Of a stretch of 64,000 nt of DNA, positions 1 through 8,674 are shown piece by piece (position 1 is the first letter of the stretch; each line of letters opens with the position of its first letter). This stretch comes from Nocardia rosealba. Lineage in GTDB: Bacteria > Actinomycetota > Actinomycetes > Mycobacteriales > Mycobacteriaceae. The stretch covers positions 1 to 64,000 of the forward strand of contig NZ_JAIWNA010000009.1 of the NCBI RefSeq assembly GCF_020216065.1. Direction: 5' to 3'. The notes under the pieces are model-generated. The model made no database searches and was not told where the DNA came from. It worked only from the letters and a program-made list of their open reading frames with translations. Made by a program: the position numbers and the translations under genes.

Positions 1-1
1 T

Positions 2-118
2 GTTACGGCGGTTATAGCGGTGGGGAAACGCCCGGTCCCATTCCGAACCCGGAAGCTAAGGCCACCTGCGCCGATGGTACTGCACTCGACAGGGTGTGGG
101 AGAGTAGGACACCGCCGG
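2..118 (+). rRNA. rrf: 5S ribosomal RNA
   Basis: The sequence is a full 5S rRNA of the actinobacterial type. It has the conserved segment cccggtcccattccgaaccc followed by gaagctaag, and its two ends (gttacggcgg and ccgccgga) pair to close the molecule. It is the last gene of an rRNA operon whose 16S and 23S genes lie upstream of the window. Exact ends are uncertain by one or two bases. Confidence 0.95.
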
Positions 119-129
119 ACAATCATTCA

Positions 130-163
130 CGAAAGCCCTCTGACTACGGTCAGGGGGCTTTCG
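130..163 (+). terminator. rRNA operon terminator hairpin
   Basis: A long inverted repeat (cgaaagccctctgac paired with gtcagggggctttcg, loop tacg) sits 12 bases after the 5S gene. It is followed by a short T-containing run. Position and stem strength fit an intrinsic terminator for the rRNA operon. Confidence 0.85.
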
Positions 164-179
164 TCGTATTTGGACCAAT

Positions 180-452
180 TCAGCCGCCGGCAACGGCCGG
201 AATAATCATCACCTCGGTCCCTTTCTGGACCGCAGTCTCCTGGCCGTCGAGAGTCCGGCATTCGTCACCGTCGACATAGAAGTTCACATACCGGCGCAGC
301 ACTCCGCGTTCATCGCGCAAGCGCCGCTCCAGCCCCGGATACTGCTCGCGCAGCACATCGAGCACCTGGCGGAGGTCCGCCCCGTCGATGTCGAGTTCCC
401 TTGCGCCGTCGACGTACGTGCGAAGCACCGACGGCAGACAGACGCGCGCCAC
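180..452 (-). CDS. MoaD/ThiS-family ubiquitin-like sulfur carrier protein
   Basis: This 90-aa protein ends in Gly-Gly (PAVAGG), the hallmark of beta-grasp sulfur carriers such as MoaD and ThiS, in which the C-terminal glycine is adenylated and thiocarboxylated. The body (DLRQVLDVL, YVNFYVDGDECR, EVMIIPAVAGG) fits the MoaD fold, and the length is typical. Start is GTG. It lies 5 bases after the BNR-repeat gene on the same strand, a pairing familiar in actinobacteria whose function is unclear. Its sulfur acceptor cannot be inferred from the context, and no molybdopterin genes are adjacent. Confidence 0.85.
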   Translation of the reverse strand: MARVCLPSVLRTYVDGARELDIDGADLRQVLDVLREQYPGLERRLRDERGVLRRYVNFYVDGDECRTLDGQETAVQKGTEVMIIPAVAGG

Positions 453-457
453 GGCCC

Positions 458-1555
458 TTATCCGATCACCGCGGCGCGCACACAGAGCACGTCCGGCAGC
501 TTGTCGGCTACCAGCCGCCAGTGATCGCCTTCGTCCGCACTGCAGTACACCTCGCCGTTGCGAGTGCCGAAATAGATGCCGGCAGGGTCGGCATCGTCAG
601 CGCACATGGCATCACGCATCACCGCCGCCCAGAACGGCACCTCCGGCAGCCCATCGCTGAGTGCCGACCAGGTCTGCCCACCGTCCTCGCTGCGGTAGAC
701 GGCGCACTTCGCATCGGGCGGAAATCGAAAGCGATCCATGTCCGCGACCAGCGGGAACGTGTAGATCACGCCGGGCTGGCGAGGATGCGCGACGATCGGG
801 AACCCGAAGTTCGACGGCGGCAGTCCACCATCGATCGACTGCCAGCGCTCACCGGCATCGGTACTACGGAACACTCCGCCGTGGTTCTGCAGATACATCG
901 TGTCGGGATCCGCAGCATCCAGCGTCACCTTGTGCACGCACTGCCCCCATTCCGGTAACTCGCCCGGCATGAAGTCCGCTGTGACCCCTTTGTTCGTGGG
1001 TCGCCACGATTCCCCACCATCGGTGGTCTGATACACCCCACCGGTCGACATCGCGACAGCCATTCGCCGGGTGTCCGCCGGGTGCGGAAGGATCGTGTGC
1101 AGTGCGAGTCCGCCGCCTCCCGGCTGCCACTGCGTGCGATGCGGGTGGTCCCAGAGTCCGCGGACCAACTCGAAACTGCGCCCACCGTCCTCGGAACGGA
1201 ACAACGCAGACGGCTCGACTCCCGCATACACCACATCCGGCTCCGCCTCGGTCGCCGGCTTGATCTGCCAAACCCCTTGCAGCGCAGCATCTGTGTCGTC
1301 CGGAAACGCCAGCGGCGCGTCGTCCGGCTCACTCCACGTCTGCCCGAGATCGTCGCTGACCACCATCGTCGGACCGAAGTGACTGTTCAACACCCCCGCC
1401 AGCACTCGCGGCGTCTCCGATCGCGTGTCGATCGCCAACGCCTTCACATCGGCAACCGGAAACTGCGGCGGCGATACCTCCCAGGTCTTCCGCCTGTCCC
1501 GGCTCCGCGCCAGAAACAGCCCCTTACGAGTCCCTATCCCGAGCAACACGTCCAT
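458..1555 (-). CDS. BNR/WD40-like beta-propeller protein (sialidase-like repeats)
   Basis: A 365-aa protein built from repeated Asp-box (BNR) motifs of the S-x-D-x-G-x-x-W type: SDDLGQTW, SEDGGRSF, TTDGGESW, STDAGERW, SEDGGQTW and SADEGDHW. These mark the turns of a six- or seven-bladed beta-propeller related to sialidases and VPS10/YCF48 proteins. No signal peptide is visible, so it is probably cytoplasmic. It starts at ATG (MDVLLGIGTRKGLF) and is followed directly by the MoaD-like gene, with which it very likely forms an operon. Catalytic sialidase residues cannot be assigned by eye. A structural or binding role is equally possible. Confidence 0.85.
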   Translation of the reverse strand: MDVLLGIGTRKGLFLARSRDRRKTWEVSPPQFPVADVKALAIDTRSETPRVLAGVLNSHFGPTMVVSDDLGQTWSEPDDAPLAFPDDTDAALQGVWQIKPATEAEPDVVYAGVEPSALFRSEDGGRSFELVRGLWDHPHRTQWQPGGGGLALHTILPHPADTRRMAVAMSTGGVYQTTDGGESWRPTNKGVTADFMPGELPEWGQCVHKVTLDAADPDTMYLQNHGGVFRSTDAGERWQSIDGGLPPSNFGFPIVAHPRQPGVIYTFPLVADMDRFRFPPDAKCAVYRSEDGGQTWSALSDGLPEVPFWAAVMRDAMCADDADPAGIYFGTRNGEVYCSADEGDHWRLVADKLPDVLCVRAAVIG

Positions 1556-1703
1556 CGCAGACCTCCAGTGGTAACCGCAACGCCGACGTCCGTCACGCTA
1601 CTCCGGACCACCGACAATCGGAATGTCATTCGGGTGGAAACGGGGGATGGCGAGGTTCTGCATAATATCTCCGGGTCCTGATCTCGACTCAGCGGAGGGG
1701 AGT

Positions 1704-2147
1704 ATGAGAATGCGCGAGTTCGTCTATGCCGCAGGGTTATTCGCGGTGGCGACAATGCTGGGATGCGGGCGCTCGATCGAGGGAACTGCGACAGCAACAG
1801 ACCCCGACGCCACAAATGCAAAGACGCTCGAGGGGACCTGGACCGGTTCCTACACCTGCGCGCAGGGCGCCACCGGCCTCACCCTGACCGTGCGATCGCC
1901 TGACCGCGCGGAGTTCGAATTCTATCCGCTGCCGGAAAACCCCACGGTCCCGAACGGCCGCTTCGCCATGCAGTGGCACACCGAGCCGACCCGTTTCGTC
2001 TTCCGCCAAACGTCGTGGATCGACAGACCGGGTTCCTACCGGATGGTCGACCTGATAGCCGACCGCACGGACAGCACCACAATCCTGACCGGAACAGTGA
2101 CAGGTGAAGGCTGCACGACTTTCTGGCTGAGCCGCGACCTGACCTGA
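1704..2147 (+). CDS. putative lipoprotein
   Basis: A 147-aa protein. I place the start at ATG 1704 because a purine-rich ribosome site (ggagggg) lies just before it and the N-terminus then reads as a signal peptide: MRMREF, a hydrophobic stretch, then the lipobox-like end MLGC near residue 21. The mature part begins with a Thr/Ala-rich linker and contains LEGTWTGSYTC and two further cysteines late in the protein, which suggests a small extracytoplasmic beta-rich domain. It is probably anchored to the outer face of the cell membrane. I do not recognise a family. It is transcribed divergently from the BNR-repeat gene. Confidence 0.7.
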   Translation: MRMREFVYAAGLFAVATMLGCGRSIEGTATATDPDATNAKTLEGTWTGSYTCAQGATGLTLTVRSPDRAEFEFYPLPENPTVPNGRFAMQWHTEPTRFVFRQTSWIDRPGSYRMVDLIADRTDSTTILTGTVTGEGCTTFWLSRDLT

Positions 2148-2326
2148 GCGAACAGCGCACTGAGTTTCACGGCACCGAGCGGCCGGGTGTGATTTCGGAC
2201 ATGGACATTTCACGGATCCGGCCTTCGAGCGGGGGAAACCGGCATCGGTGACAATTCCCCCGATTCGCGCACTGCGCTGGTCACCTGACAGGATCACGCG
2301 CGTACGCACGGAAAGGAACACAGGGG

Positions 2327-3025
2327 TTGACGACGGACGCGCGAGCTGAGCTGGCGAATTTCCTGCTCGGCGACCGATTCGCCTGTCTGGCGGGTCGCTC
2401 CGCCTGGCGTCAGGGCGGAATCACCCATTGCCACTACGACGTGCTCGGCGGCGCAGAAGCAGCTCGTCTGATGGCCGCTGATCTGGCGGAGTTCGTCGGC
2501 GCCGCCGACTGGAGCTCACGCAAGTTCACAAGCTTCATCGCCACCTTCGAGCAGCCTCGCGGCGTGGACGAGCTCCGCTTCGAAGAGCTCCTGTGGCAGC
2601 ACCTACAGCTCCTCCACGAGGCCGACGCGGACCGCTTCGCCTGGGCGGAAGGTTGTTCCGCCGACCCCCGGTCCGAAGAATTCAAATACAGCGTCGCCGG
2701 CCACAAATTCTTCGTGATCGGCCTCCACGAAACCCACCGCCGCCTCGGCCGCCGCCCACCCTTCCCGATGCTCGCCTTCAACTCCCACGAACAATTCGCC
2801 CGCATCAAAGCCGACGGCATGTGGGACCGCCTCGCCGACAAGATCCGTAAACAGGACATCATGCTCCAGGGCGACATCAACCCGAACCTGATGGAGTACG
2901 AAACCCTATCCGAGGCCCGCCGCTACTCCGGCCGCCCCAAGCCCCTCGACTGGCAGTGCCCGTTCAGCGCCCGTCCTGCAGCGGAAGAATCCGGCCCGGC
3001 CGAGGTCCAGCGCGCCTATATCTGA
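2327..3025 (+). CDS. YqcI/YcgG (GntA-like) family haem-dependent oxygenase-like protein
   Basis: A 232-aa protein with the hallmarks of the YqcI/YcgG family: the N-terminal segment FxCLxGRSAW, the central RRPPFPMLAFNSHEQF block and the C-terminal DWQCPF motif. Characterised members, GntA of guanitoxin synthesis and the related DcsA of D-cycloserine synthesis, are haem enzymes that N-hydroxylate arginine-type substrates. Start is TTG at 2327, preceded by an AGG-rich site. The next gene, an ATP-grasp ligase, begins 9 bases later, so the two are probably co-transcribed and may make a small N-oxidised product. The substrate is unknown. Confidence 0.8.
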   Translation: MTTDARAELANFLLGDRFACLAGRSAWRQGGITHCHYDVLGGAEAARLMAADLAEFVGAADWSSRKFTSFIATFEQPRGVDELRFEELLWQHLQLLHEADADRFAWAEGCSADPRSEEFKYSVAGHKFFVIGLHETHRRLGRRPPFPMLAFNSHEQFARIKADGMWDRLADKIRKQDIMLQGDINPNLMEYETLSEARRYSGRPKPLDWQCPFSARPAAEESGPAEVQRAYI

Positions 3026-3034
3026 CGGAATAGT

Positions 3035-3922
3035 GTGGCGAGAGTGCCCACGACACTGCTGTTCTGCTGTGACCCACTGAGCCCGCGAAAGGTCGACGAC
3101 CATTTCGCCGAGCAAGCGGCCACCGCCCGAGCCGCCGGCGCGGCTGTCGCGCTGCTGGACCATGACGCGCTGCTGGCCGGGCAGACCGCCGCGGCCGTCA
3201 GCCGCGTGGCCCGGGACAGCGGAGAGCTGTGGTACCGGGGCTGGATGATTCCGTCGCAACGATATCGCGAACTGGCCCAAGCGCTTTCATCGCGCGGCTG
3301 CAGCCTGGCGGTCGCGCCGGACCAGTACGCCTCAGCTCACGAATTGCCTGGCTGGTATCCCTCATTCGAGGAATTGACGCCGCGAACCGTGTGGTCGCCG
3401 TCAAGGCCTGGCGAGATCCCCAATGAATCGGCGCTCGCACAGTTGGTCACGCCCCTCGGTGACGGAGCGGGAATCGTCAAGGACTACGTGAAATCCCGAA
3501 AACACGAGTGGGACACCGCCTGCTACATCCCCGATCTGCGCGATTCCGCCAACCTGAGACGGGTGGTCGAAAATTTCGTCGAACTACAGGGCGAGTTCTT
3601 GGCAGGTGGTCTCGTGCTGCGGCAATTCGAAGACTTCACCGATACGGCAGACACCCCCGCATCGGAGGCCCGAGTCTGGTGGCTCGACGGCGAACCCATC
3701 CTCATCGGCCCGCATTCCGACAACCCGGCAGCCCACGTCGAACCGGACCTGACCACAATAGCGCCGGCGGTCTCCCGCCTCGGTTGCCGCTTCATCACCA
3801 CTGACATCGCTCGTCGCGTCGACGGGGTATGGCGGGTGATCGAAGTCGGCGACGCCCAGGTCAGCGACCTGCCCTCAACCGTCGACCCCGCCGCGCTGAT
3901 CGGTCCGCTCGTCAAACCCTGA
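3035..3922 (+). CDS. ATP-grasp domain protein
   Basis: A 295-aa protein with an ATP-grasp layout. The N-terminal pre-grasp domain is followed by GIVKDYVKSRK (about residues 150-160, likely ATP-contacting lysines), LVLRQFEDF, EARVWWLDGEP and the terminal RVIEVGDAQVSDLP, where the acidic residues would bind metal. It resembles the DUF4343/R2K type ATP-grasp proteins that ligate a carboxylate to an amine. Start is GTG at 3035, 9 bases after the YqcI/YcgG gene. The pairing suggests that the ligase acts on the product of the oxygenase. Its 3' end overlaps the opposite-strand ADP-ribosylglycohydrolase gene by 11 bases. Confidence 0.75.
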   Translation: MARVPTTLLFCCDPLSPRKVDDHFAEQAATARAAGAAVALLDHDALLAGQTAAAVSRVARDSGELWYRGWMIPSQRYRELAQALSSRGCSLAVAPDQYASAHELPGWYPSFEELTPRTVWSPSRPGEIPNESALAQLVTPLGDGAGIVKDYVKSRKHEWDTACYIPDLRDSANLRRVVENFVELQGEFLAGGLVLRQFEDFTDTADTPASEARVWWLDGEPILIGPHSDNPAAHVEPDLTTIAPAVSRLGCRFITTDIARRVDGVWRVIEVGDAQVSDLPSTVDPAALIGPLVKP

Positions 3923-4802
3923 TCGAGGTGAGCCAGGACGGCAGCGGTTCGCGGGCGGCGAGCCAAGCCTGGGGTACTCCGTTCGCCGTGCCGATTCCGG
4001 TATACGCGGCGACGATCCCTCCGGTGATCGCGCAGGTGGTGTCGATGTCACCGTCCGCCTCGATGCACGCGGTGACAGCAGCCGGGTAGTCGTCCAAATA
4101 TGTTGCGGCGGACCACAAGGCGAAGGGCACGGTGTCCTGTGCCATCACTCGCGATCCGTTGCCCAGTTCGTGTGCGGCTTCGGCAACAGTGGCGCCGAGC
4201 AGCTCACGCGCCCGGTAGATGCCATGCGTCGTCTCGCCCGGTTCGAGCCGTTCCAGGACGGCGGTGAGGAATCCTGTGGCGGTGGGCTGAGCTTGGATGC
4301 AGCGGACGTAAGCGGCCTGCCCGGCCGCAACGGCCACGGCGACCGCCCCGAGCACGCCGTCGGGGTGCATGTGCGTCACCTGGGCGGACCGTACTGCTTC
4401 GGTAACAGCTCGTCGCGGATCGTCCCAGTAGTAGGCGCCGAGGGGCGCGACCCGCATAGCCGCGCCGTTGCCGCAGGAACCACGACCTTCGAAGGTGGCT
4501 GCGGATGTCTCGCGCCAGGGCGCTCCGTTGCGGATCCGACGAAGCGTCGTGACCGTCGCATGCCCGTAGTCGCGTTCCGGGGAGAACCGGCGCGCGAACT
4601 CCGCGGCGAGGCGATCCTGGTCGACGTGCTGGTGACGCCGCAGTTCGGCGGCCAGCACGCACGCCGTCTCGGTGTCGTCGGTCCAGTCCCACGGAGCCTG
4701 TGGCGGCCTACCCGACCGAAGGTCCGGAAGTGACCTGCCCATGATGAAGAACTGGGCCCCCAGTGCATCGCCGACCGAGAGCCCCTCGAGCGAAGCGAGC
4801 AT
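3912..4802 (-). CDS. ADP-ribosylglycohydrolase family protein
   Basis: A 296-aa protein, normal length for the DraG/ARH family that removes ADP-ribose from proteins or small molecules. Family marks are EGLSVGDALG at the N-terminus, the metal-binding DWTDDTETA, the central GRGSCGNGAAMRVAPLG and the C-terminal DGDIDTTCAITGG, which together supply the Mg-binding acidic and threonine residues. All look intact, so activity is likely. I choose ATG 4802 because the family usually begins a few residues before the SVGDALG motif. The open frame extends upstream to 4853. The gene stands alone and converges on the ATP-grasp gene. Confidence 0.9.
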   Translation of the reverse strand: MLASLEGLSVGDALGAQFFIMGRSLPDLRSGRPPQAPWDWTDDTETACVLAAELRRHQHVDQDRLAAEFARRFSPERDYGHATVTTLRRIRNGAPWRETSAATFEGRGSCGNGAAMRVAPLGAYYWDDPRRAVTEAVRSAQVTHMHPDGVLGAVAVAVAAGQAAYVRCIQAQPTATGFLTAVLERLEPGETTHGIYRARELLGATVAEAAHELGNGSRVMAQDTVPFALWSAATYLDDYPAAVTACIEADGDIDTTCAITGGIVAAYTGIGTANGVPQAWLAAREPLPSWLTSIRV

Positions 4803-4965
4803 CGGTTCCACACGATCATCGGAAGTATTCGACCGCCATCTCCATCGCATCACCGGATCATCGTGTCAGGAGCCTCGTCCGATCCGGAAGCGGTCTGTTT
4901 TGCGTCTGTATAAGTGAAAGGACCTGGGGCGAAGCGGCTTCGGTGCAGATCGGTAAGGGGAAGAC

Positions 4966-6297
4966 ATGTCCAATCTCGATGAACGGATGAGGCTGGCGGT
5001 CGAATGGTTCGAGCGTTACCAATTCTCCGATGGGGCAGGTGGGGCCGGGTGGGGCTGGATTCACGACGTGCCACCGAATCCGCAGAACACGGCCGAGGTT
5101 GTGTGCGCGTTGGCCGCGGCGGGGATCCCGGTGCCGCGGGCCGACGAAGTGCTGCACCTGGTGCGCAGGCAACGCATCGTGCCGCCCACGGCAGGCGCGG
5201 GCGAATTCACCGGGCCGATCGACATCGCGTGGCAGTTGCGGGCGATGCATTGTCTCGGCGTGCCGGACACGGATCCCGATGTGGCCGAATGTATTCGGCG
5301 GCTCATCGAGGAGCAGGACGCGGAGTCGGGCGGGTACCGGATGTCGGGGTCGATCGGTCCGGTGTCGCTCACCGCGACGTCCGCCGCGATGCACGCCCTC
5401 GCGCCCTATGTGGCGGCGAACGAAGAGGTCGCCAGGGTCACGCTGCGTGGTGTCACGTTTCTGGCGTTGACGATGCTGTCCGACGACGTCCGCGCCGAAC
5501 CGCTGTATACCGCTGCGCACATCGTGTCCGTCCTGGCCCGTTCGGAATTCGCGTCGGTCGGTGGTAAACGGGCGCGGAGAGCGTCGGAATTGGCGATCGA
5601 ACGGATCCTCGACTCCCTGGCCGACGGTGTGAATTGCAATGGGGACGAGTACTTTCTGCGCGGCGACATCGCACATACGTGGCGTCATCTCGGCCTGCAT
5701 TCGGCGGTAGGTGCCCTGCTCGGCGCGGACGGCAAGTTGATCTTTCATCCGGCGGTTCGTGCCGCACTGACTTCGCTGTTCGAATTGCAGGAGATGTCGG
5801 TGCGGCTCCCGAGTCGTGGTGGGTTCAGGACGTCGAGTGAGGGTTTCGTCACCGCTTACTCGACGACATCGGCATTCGAGGCGATGGTGCACGCCCGGGC
5901 CGCGGTCGGCGAAACAGCCAATCCCGGAAAGATTTTCGATCTGATCTGCCGAGCGGACGGTGCGCATCACAGCGACGGGCAGGTGCTGGCGAAATGGGGA
6001 CGGCAGCGGTTGATCATGAACAGCTTTGCCGGCTTCGCGGTCTTCCTCTTGGCTATGACAGCAGGACTGACCATTGTGGCCCATGGTGCGGAGCTGAATG
6101 CAAGGTACGAAAATCCGGACTGGCCGGTGAAGCTGGCAGCAAGAGCGCTCGTGATCTGGGGGACGACGGTGATCGCTTTCGGCACGCTCACCTGGCTCAC
6201 CAGTCGTTTTCCCGCGTCGTCGTCGCGGGTGGTTGCGGCGGCCGTCTTCGGCGGGTTCACTGCTGTGGTGCTGCCCATCGTGACCTATGCGATTTGA
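4966..6297 (+). CDS. alpha-toroid (prenyltransferase/squalene-oxidase repeat-like) protein with C-terminal membrane anchor
   Basis: This 443-aa protein has two parts. Residues 1 to about 340 look like an alpha/alpha-toroid of the prenyltransferase or terpene-cyclase type, with repeated helical hairpins and turn motifs such as GGYRMSGSIGPVSLTATSAAMHAL split over two helices, and NPQNTAEVVCALAAAGIP. The last 95 residues hold three hydrophobic segments (about 348-370, 388-410 and 420-442) that should span the membrane. No catalytic DxDD motif is visible, so a cyclase reaction is not supported. A strong ribosome site (aagggga) precedes ATG 4966. Its stop overlaps the likely TTG start of the EamA transporter, so the two are coupled. 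Function unknown. Confidence 0.65.
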   Translation: MSNLDERMRLAVEWFERYQFSDGAGGAGWGWIHDVPPNPQNTAEVVCALAAAGIPVPRADEVLHLVRRQRIVPPTAGAGEFTGPIDIAWQLRAMHCLGVPDTDPDVAECIRRLIEEQDAESGGYRMSGSIGPVSLTATSAAMHALAPYVAANEEVARVTLRGVTFLALTMLSDDVRAEPLYTAAHIVSVLARSEFASVGGKRARRASELAIERILDSLADGVNCNGDEYFLRGDIAHTWRHLGLHSAVGALLGADGKLIFHPAVRAALTSLFELQEMSVRLPSRGGFRTSSEGFVTAYSTTSAFEAMVHARAAVGETANPGKIFDLICRADGAHHSDGQVLAKWGRQRLIMNSFAGFAVFLLAMTAGLTIVAHGAELNARYENPDWPVKLAARALVIWGTTVIAFGTLTWLTSRFPASSSRVVAAAVFGGFTAVVLPIVTYAI

Positions 6298-7166
6298 CCG
6301 TAGCCCGGTCCTCCTACACCCGCGCGTCGCCGTGGATCATGCTCACGGCGACGCTGGTGTGGGGTGCCTCGAGCGCCGCGTTGGCAGCCGTTGAAGGCGC
6401 CCTGACCTCCTCGGCGCTGGTTGCCGCGGGCGGTGGCGCGACGTTGCTGCTCATCGCGGGAGTTCGTCGTCAAGGTCCGCTGCGAATCCTGATGGAATCG
6501 CCGGCTCTCTACCTGCGGCTCGGCGCGCTCGAAGCGGCCAACCTCATGCTCTTCGTCGCCGCTCTGAAATGTGGCCCGCTGCCCGTTGTCGTTGCGCTGC
6601 ATCTCATTGCGCCGTTGCTATTACTCGCCACCGAGATCGTGCGGGGTAGACGCCTGCTCACGCCGCTGGTGGCGCTCGAGTTTCTATTGGTCGGTGCTGC
6701 GGTGGCGGTTGCGGTGCCGGGTAGTTCAGCTGAAATCCGAATGGACAGAGCGCTCTTGGGTTGCGTATTGGCGGTCGGCAGTGCGGTGTGCGTCGCGATG
6801 CTTGTCAGCCTGATCGCCCGCGAGTCGGCACAACGGCCGACGATCGCATCAGCGGGTTGGCAACTGGTCGTAGCCGGGTTCCTCGGCGCCGCACTGATAT
6901 TCACCGATCCACCCGACCCGCGCACAGCCGGTTCACTCGTACTCGTCGGCGCCCTACTGCTCGCCCCGGGATTTGTGCTGTATTGGCGCGGGCTGCGCGG
7001 ACTCGACGCCACGAAAGCCAGCATCATCGGCCTCAACGAAGCGGTCTTCGCCGCAGTGGTGAGCGCGATATTCACCGATACACCGATCACTCTCGGCGCG
7101 GTGGTCGGCGGCGGGCTCGTCCTCAGTGCTGTTGTGCTGGACGATAAGTCGAGGCAGCTTCCCTAG
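6294..7166 (+). CDS. EamA/DMT-family transporter
   Basis: About 290 aa with nine or ten hydrophobic helices arranged as two repeats of about five, as in the drug/metabolite transporter superfamily. Typical signatures are LVWGASSAALAAVEGAL in helix 1, the ALKCGPLPVVVALHLIAPLLL segment split across helices 3-4 and YWRGLRGLDATKASI in the second half. The start is uncertain. TTG 6294 overlaps the preceding stop (ATTTGA) and keeps all of helix 1, while ATG 6339 would fall inside helix 1. The overlap with the toroid membrane protein implies joint expression. Its 3' end overlaps the opposite-strand isomerase gene by 44 bases. The substrate cannot be predicted. Confidence 0.85.
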   Translation: MTVARSSYTRASPWIMLTATLVWGASSAALAAVEGALTSSALVAAGGGATLLLIAGVRRQGPLRILMESPALYLRLGALEAANLMLFVAALKCGPLPVVVALHLIAPLLLLATEIVRGRRLLTPLVALEFLLVGAAVAVAVPGSSAEIRMDRALLGCVLAVGSAVCVAMLVSLIARESAQRPTIASAGWQLVVAGFLGAALIFTDPPDPRTAGSLVLVGALLLAPGFVLYWRGLRGLDATKASIIGLNEAVFAAVVSAIFTDTPITLGAVVGGGLVLSAVVLDDKSRQLP

Positions 7167-7827
7167 CGGCCTCGACGAACGCGACGCAGGCAGCCTCGGA
7201 TTTGTCGCCTTCGGCGTCGTCGACTCCGGAGTTGACGTCGACACCGAAAGGTTTGACCGCGTCGATCGCCGCACGAACATTGTCCGGATCGAGCCCACCG
7301 GCCAGGACTACCCGCTTGCCCCGATCCTTTTGCGACTCGACGATTTTGTTGCTGATGCGCCAATCATGGGTTTGTCCTGTGCCGCCGAGGCGGTCCGGTG
7401 TCCGCGAATCGAGCAGGATCACGTCGCAGTAATCCGCGACTGCCTCCACATCGGCAAACGCGCCTTCATCGAGAACATGCACCGCCCGAATGATCTCGCG
7501 GCGTCCGTCGGTGCGCGCATACACCTTTCGCAGACTCTCCGTGCTCACCAAACCGTGAACCTGAATCGCGTCGACGCCGATGCGATCGGCGAGAGCCAGG
7601 ATGTCATCGGCATCCTCGAGATGAGTCACCAGCACGCGCTTCACCGGCACCGTGAGCTCGGCCACCAGCGCGGACAGCTCCCCAGCCTCCTCCGCGCTGA
7701 TCTCGTCCTCGCTTAAGGCAGTAACGCCGCAGATGAAGCCCACGGCATCAGGCTTGGCGCGTAGAGCCCGGCGCAGATCGCCTGCTGACCTGATACCACA
7801 GATCTTCACCTGAACGGACTCTGTCAT
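7123..7827 (-). CDS. trpF: phosphoribosylanthranilate isomerase-like (TrpF family) protein
   Basis: A 234-aa TIM-barrel protein. The N-terminal VKICGIR carries the catalytic cysteine of TrpF, later segments are IQVHG, DVILLDS with GGTGQTHDW (catalytic aspartate and phosphate loop), LAGGLDPDNV and FGVDVNSGVDD. The TrpF reaction converts N-phosphoribosylanthranilate to CdRP in tryptophan synthesis. ATG 7827 is chosen because it places VKICGIR at the N-terminus; the frame runs open to 7899. It lies apart from any trp gene. Many actinobacteria use the bifunctional PriA for this step, so this may be a second copy or have been recruited for another pathway. Confidence 0.85.
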   Translation of the reverse strand: MTESVQVKICGIRSAGDLRRALRAKPDAVGFICGVTALSEDEISAEEAGELSALVAELTVPVKRVLVTHLEDADDILALADRIGVDAIQVHGLVSTESLRKVYARTDGRREIIRAVHVLDEGAFADVEAVADYCDVILLDSRTPDRLGGTGQTHDWRISNKIVESQKDRGKRVVLAGGLDPDNVRAAIDAVKPFGVDVNSGVDDAEGDKSEAACVAFVEAAREAASTYRPAQQH

Positions 7828-7950
7828 GCCGCCCAGCCTAGTGACGTCGCAGGCTATCCAGCCACCTGGGAGGGCTGAATCTCGGATGCTGTTCGACACT
7901 ATCCGCCGGTGCTGATTCGACCGCGGCTCGTCGATGAACCAGTGCGGCTG

Positions 7951-8616
7951 TCAGCGTCGTTCACTGGGCTGTTGGACCGCGATCCCCGCGAGAAGAAGGG
8001 CACGAACAATGGCTGGCCGGTCCGGTGGTTCGTCGCCTGGAGTCTCCGGGCGCAGCACGTCGACCAGCCGATCAGGGGTCAGGGACCGTGTCTCAGCATC
8101 GGACAGAATGCCCTCCGCGCCGAGCCTGCCCGCCGACTCCAGCAGACGCACAGACAGCTCGTCGAGCACTTGCTCCCTCTCGATGAACAGGCTCATCCCG
8201 CAGCTCAGACCGTCGTCTCGGAGATCCTCGGGATAGGGCGCACGGGCCCAGGCGCCATCCTCGAACCAGTAGACACAACCCAGCTCGTACCCGGCGATCC
8301 GCTCGCGCAGTTCATCGAACGGAAGCCAGTCCGGCCCACCCGCCAGCATGTCGATCGGCGGCTTGTGCCACTTCACCCCGCTCGATTCGTCCTCTCCATA
8401 GAGCACGAACCGCCCTTCGCCGACCCGCGACATGGCCCACCAGGTGCAACCACCGTCTTCGTAGTGAAGGCCATCGTGATCGACCCACATGCCAGTGCGA
8501 TAGGTGCTTGCCTCGGCCTCGGTGGTTGCGTCGATCGCGGCCAATAATGCCCACCGAGCCCACAACACGTCAGCTGGCGGAATGTCCCCGGGCAGCCCCG
8601 GAGTGTGAATTGGCAT
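7951..8616 (-). CDS. hypothetical protein
   Basis: A 221-aa acidic, soluble-looking protein with no recognised family. Trp-rich patches (PPADVLWARWALLAAID, GCTWWAMSR, YWFEDGAWARAPYPEDLR) and a helical C-terminus are visible, with no signal peptide or membrane segment. The start is ATG 8616 or the adjacent ATG 8619, with aaggtg as the ribosome site; the longer frame to 8709 would overlap the upstream gene. It follows the next unknown gene on the same strand by 58 bases, so the two are probably an operon. The composition recalls polymorphic-toxin immunity proteins, but that is only a guess. Confidence 0.6.
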   Translation of the reverse strand: MPIHTPGLPGDIPPADVLWARWALLAAIDATTEAEASTYRTGMWVDHDGLHYEDGGCTWWAMSRVGEGRFVLYGEDESSGVKWHKPPIDMLAGGPDWLPFDELRERIAGYELGCVYWFEDGAWARAPYPEDLRDDGLSCGMSLFIEREQVLDELSVRLLESAGRLGAEGILSDAETRSLTPDRLVDVLRPETPGDEPPDRPAIVRALLLAGIAVQQPSERR

Positions 8617-8674
8617 CATGCACCTTGCAATTGGGTGAAATTCGACGGGCCGCATATTCGACGGCGGCCTTTCG

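Noticed and set aside
4858..6084. Long - strand open frame of 408 codons
   Set aside because: Antisense shadow of the alpha-toroid gene; the product is Arg/His-rich without recognisable domains.
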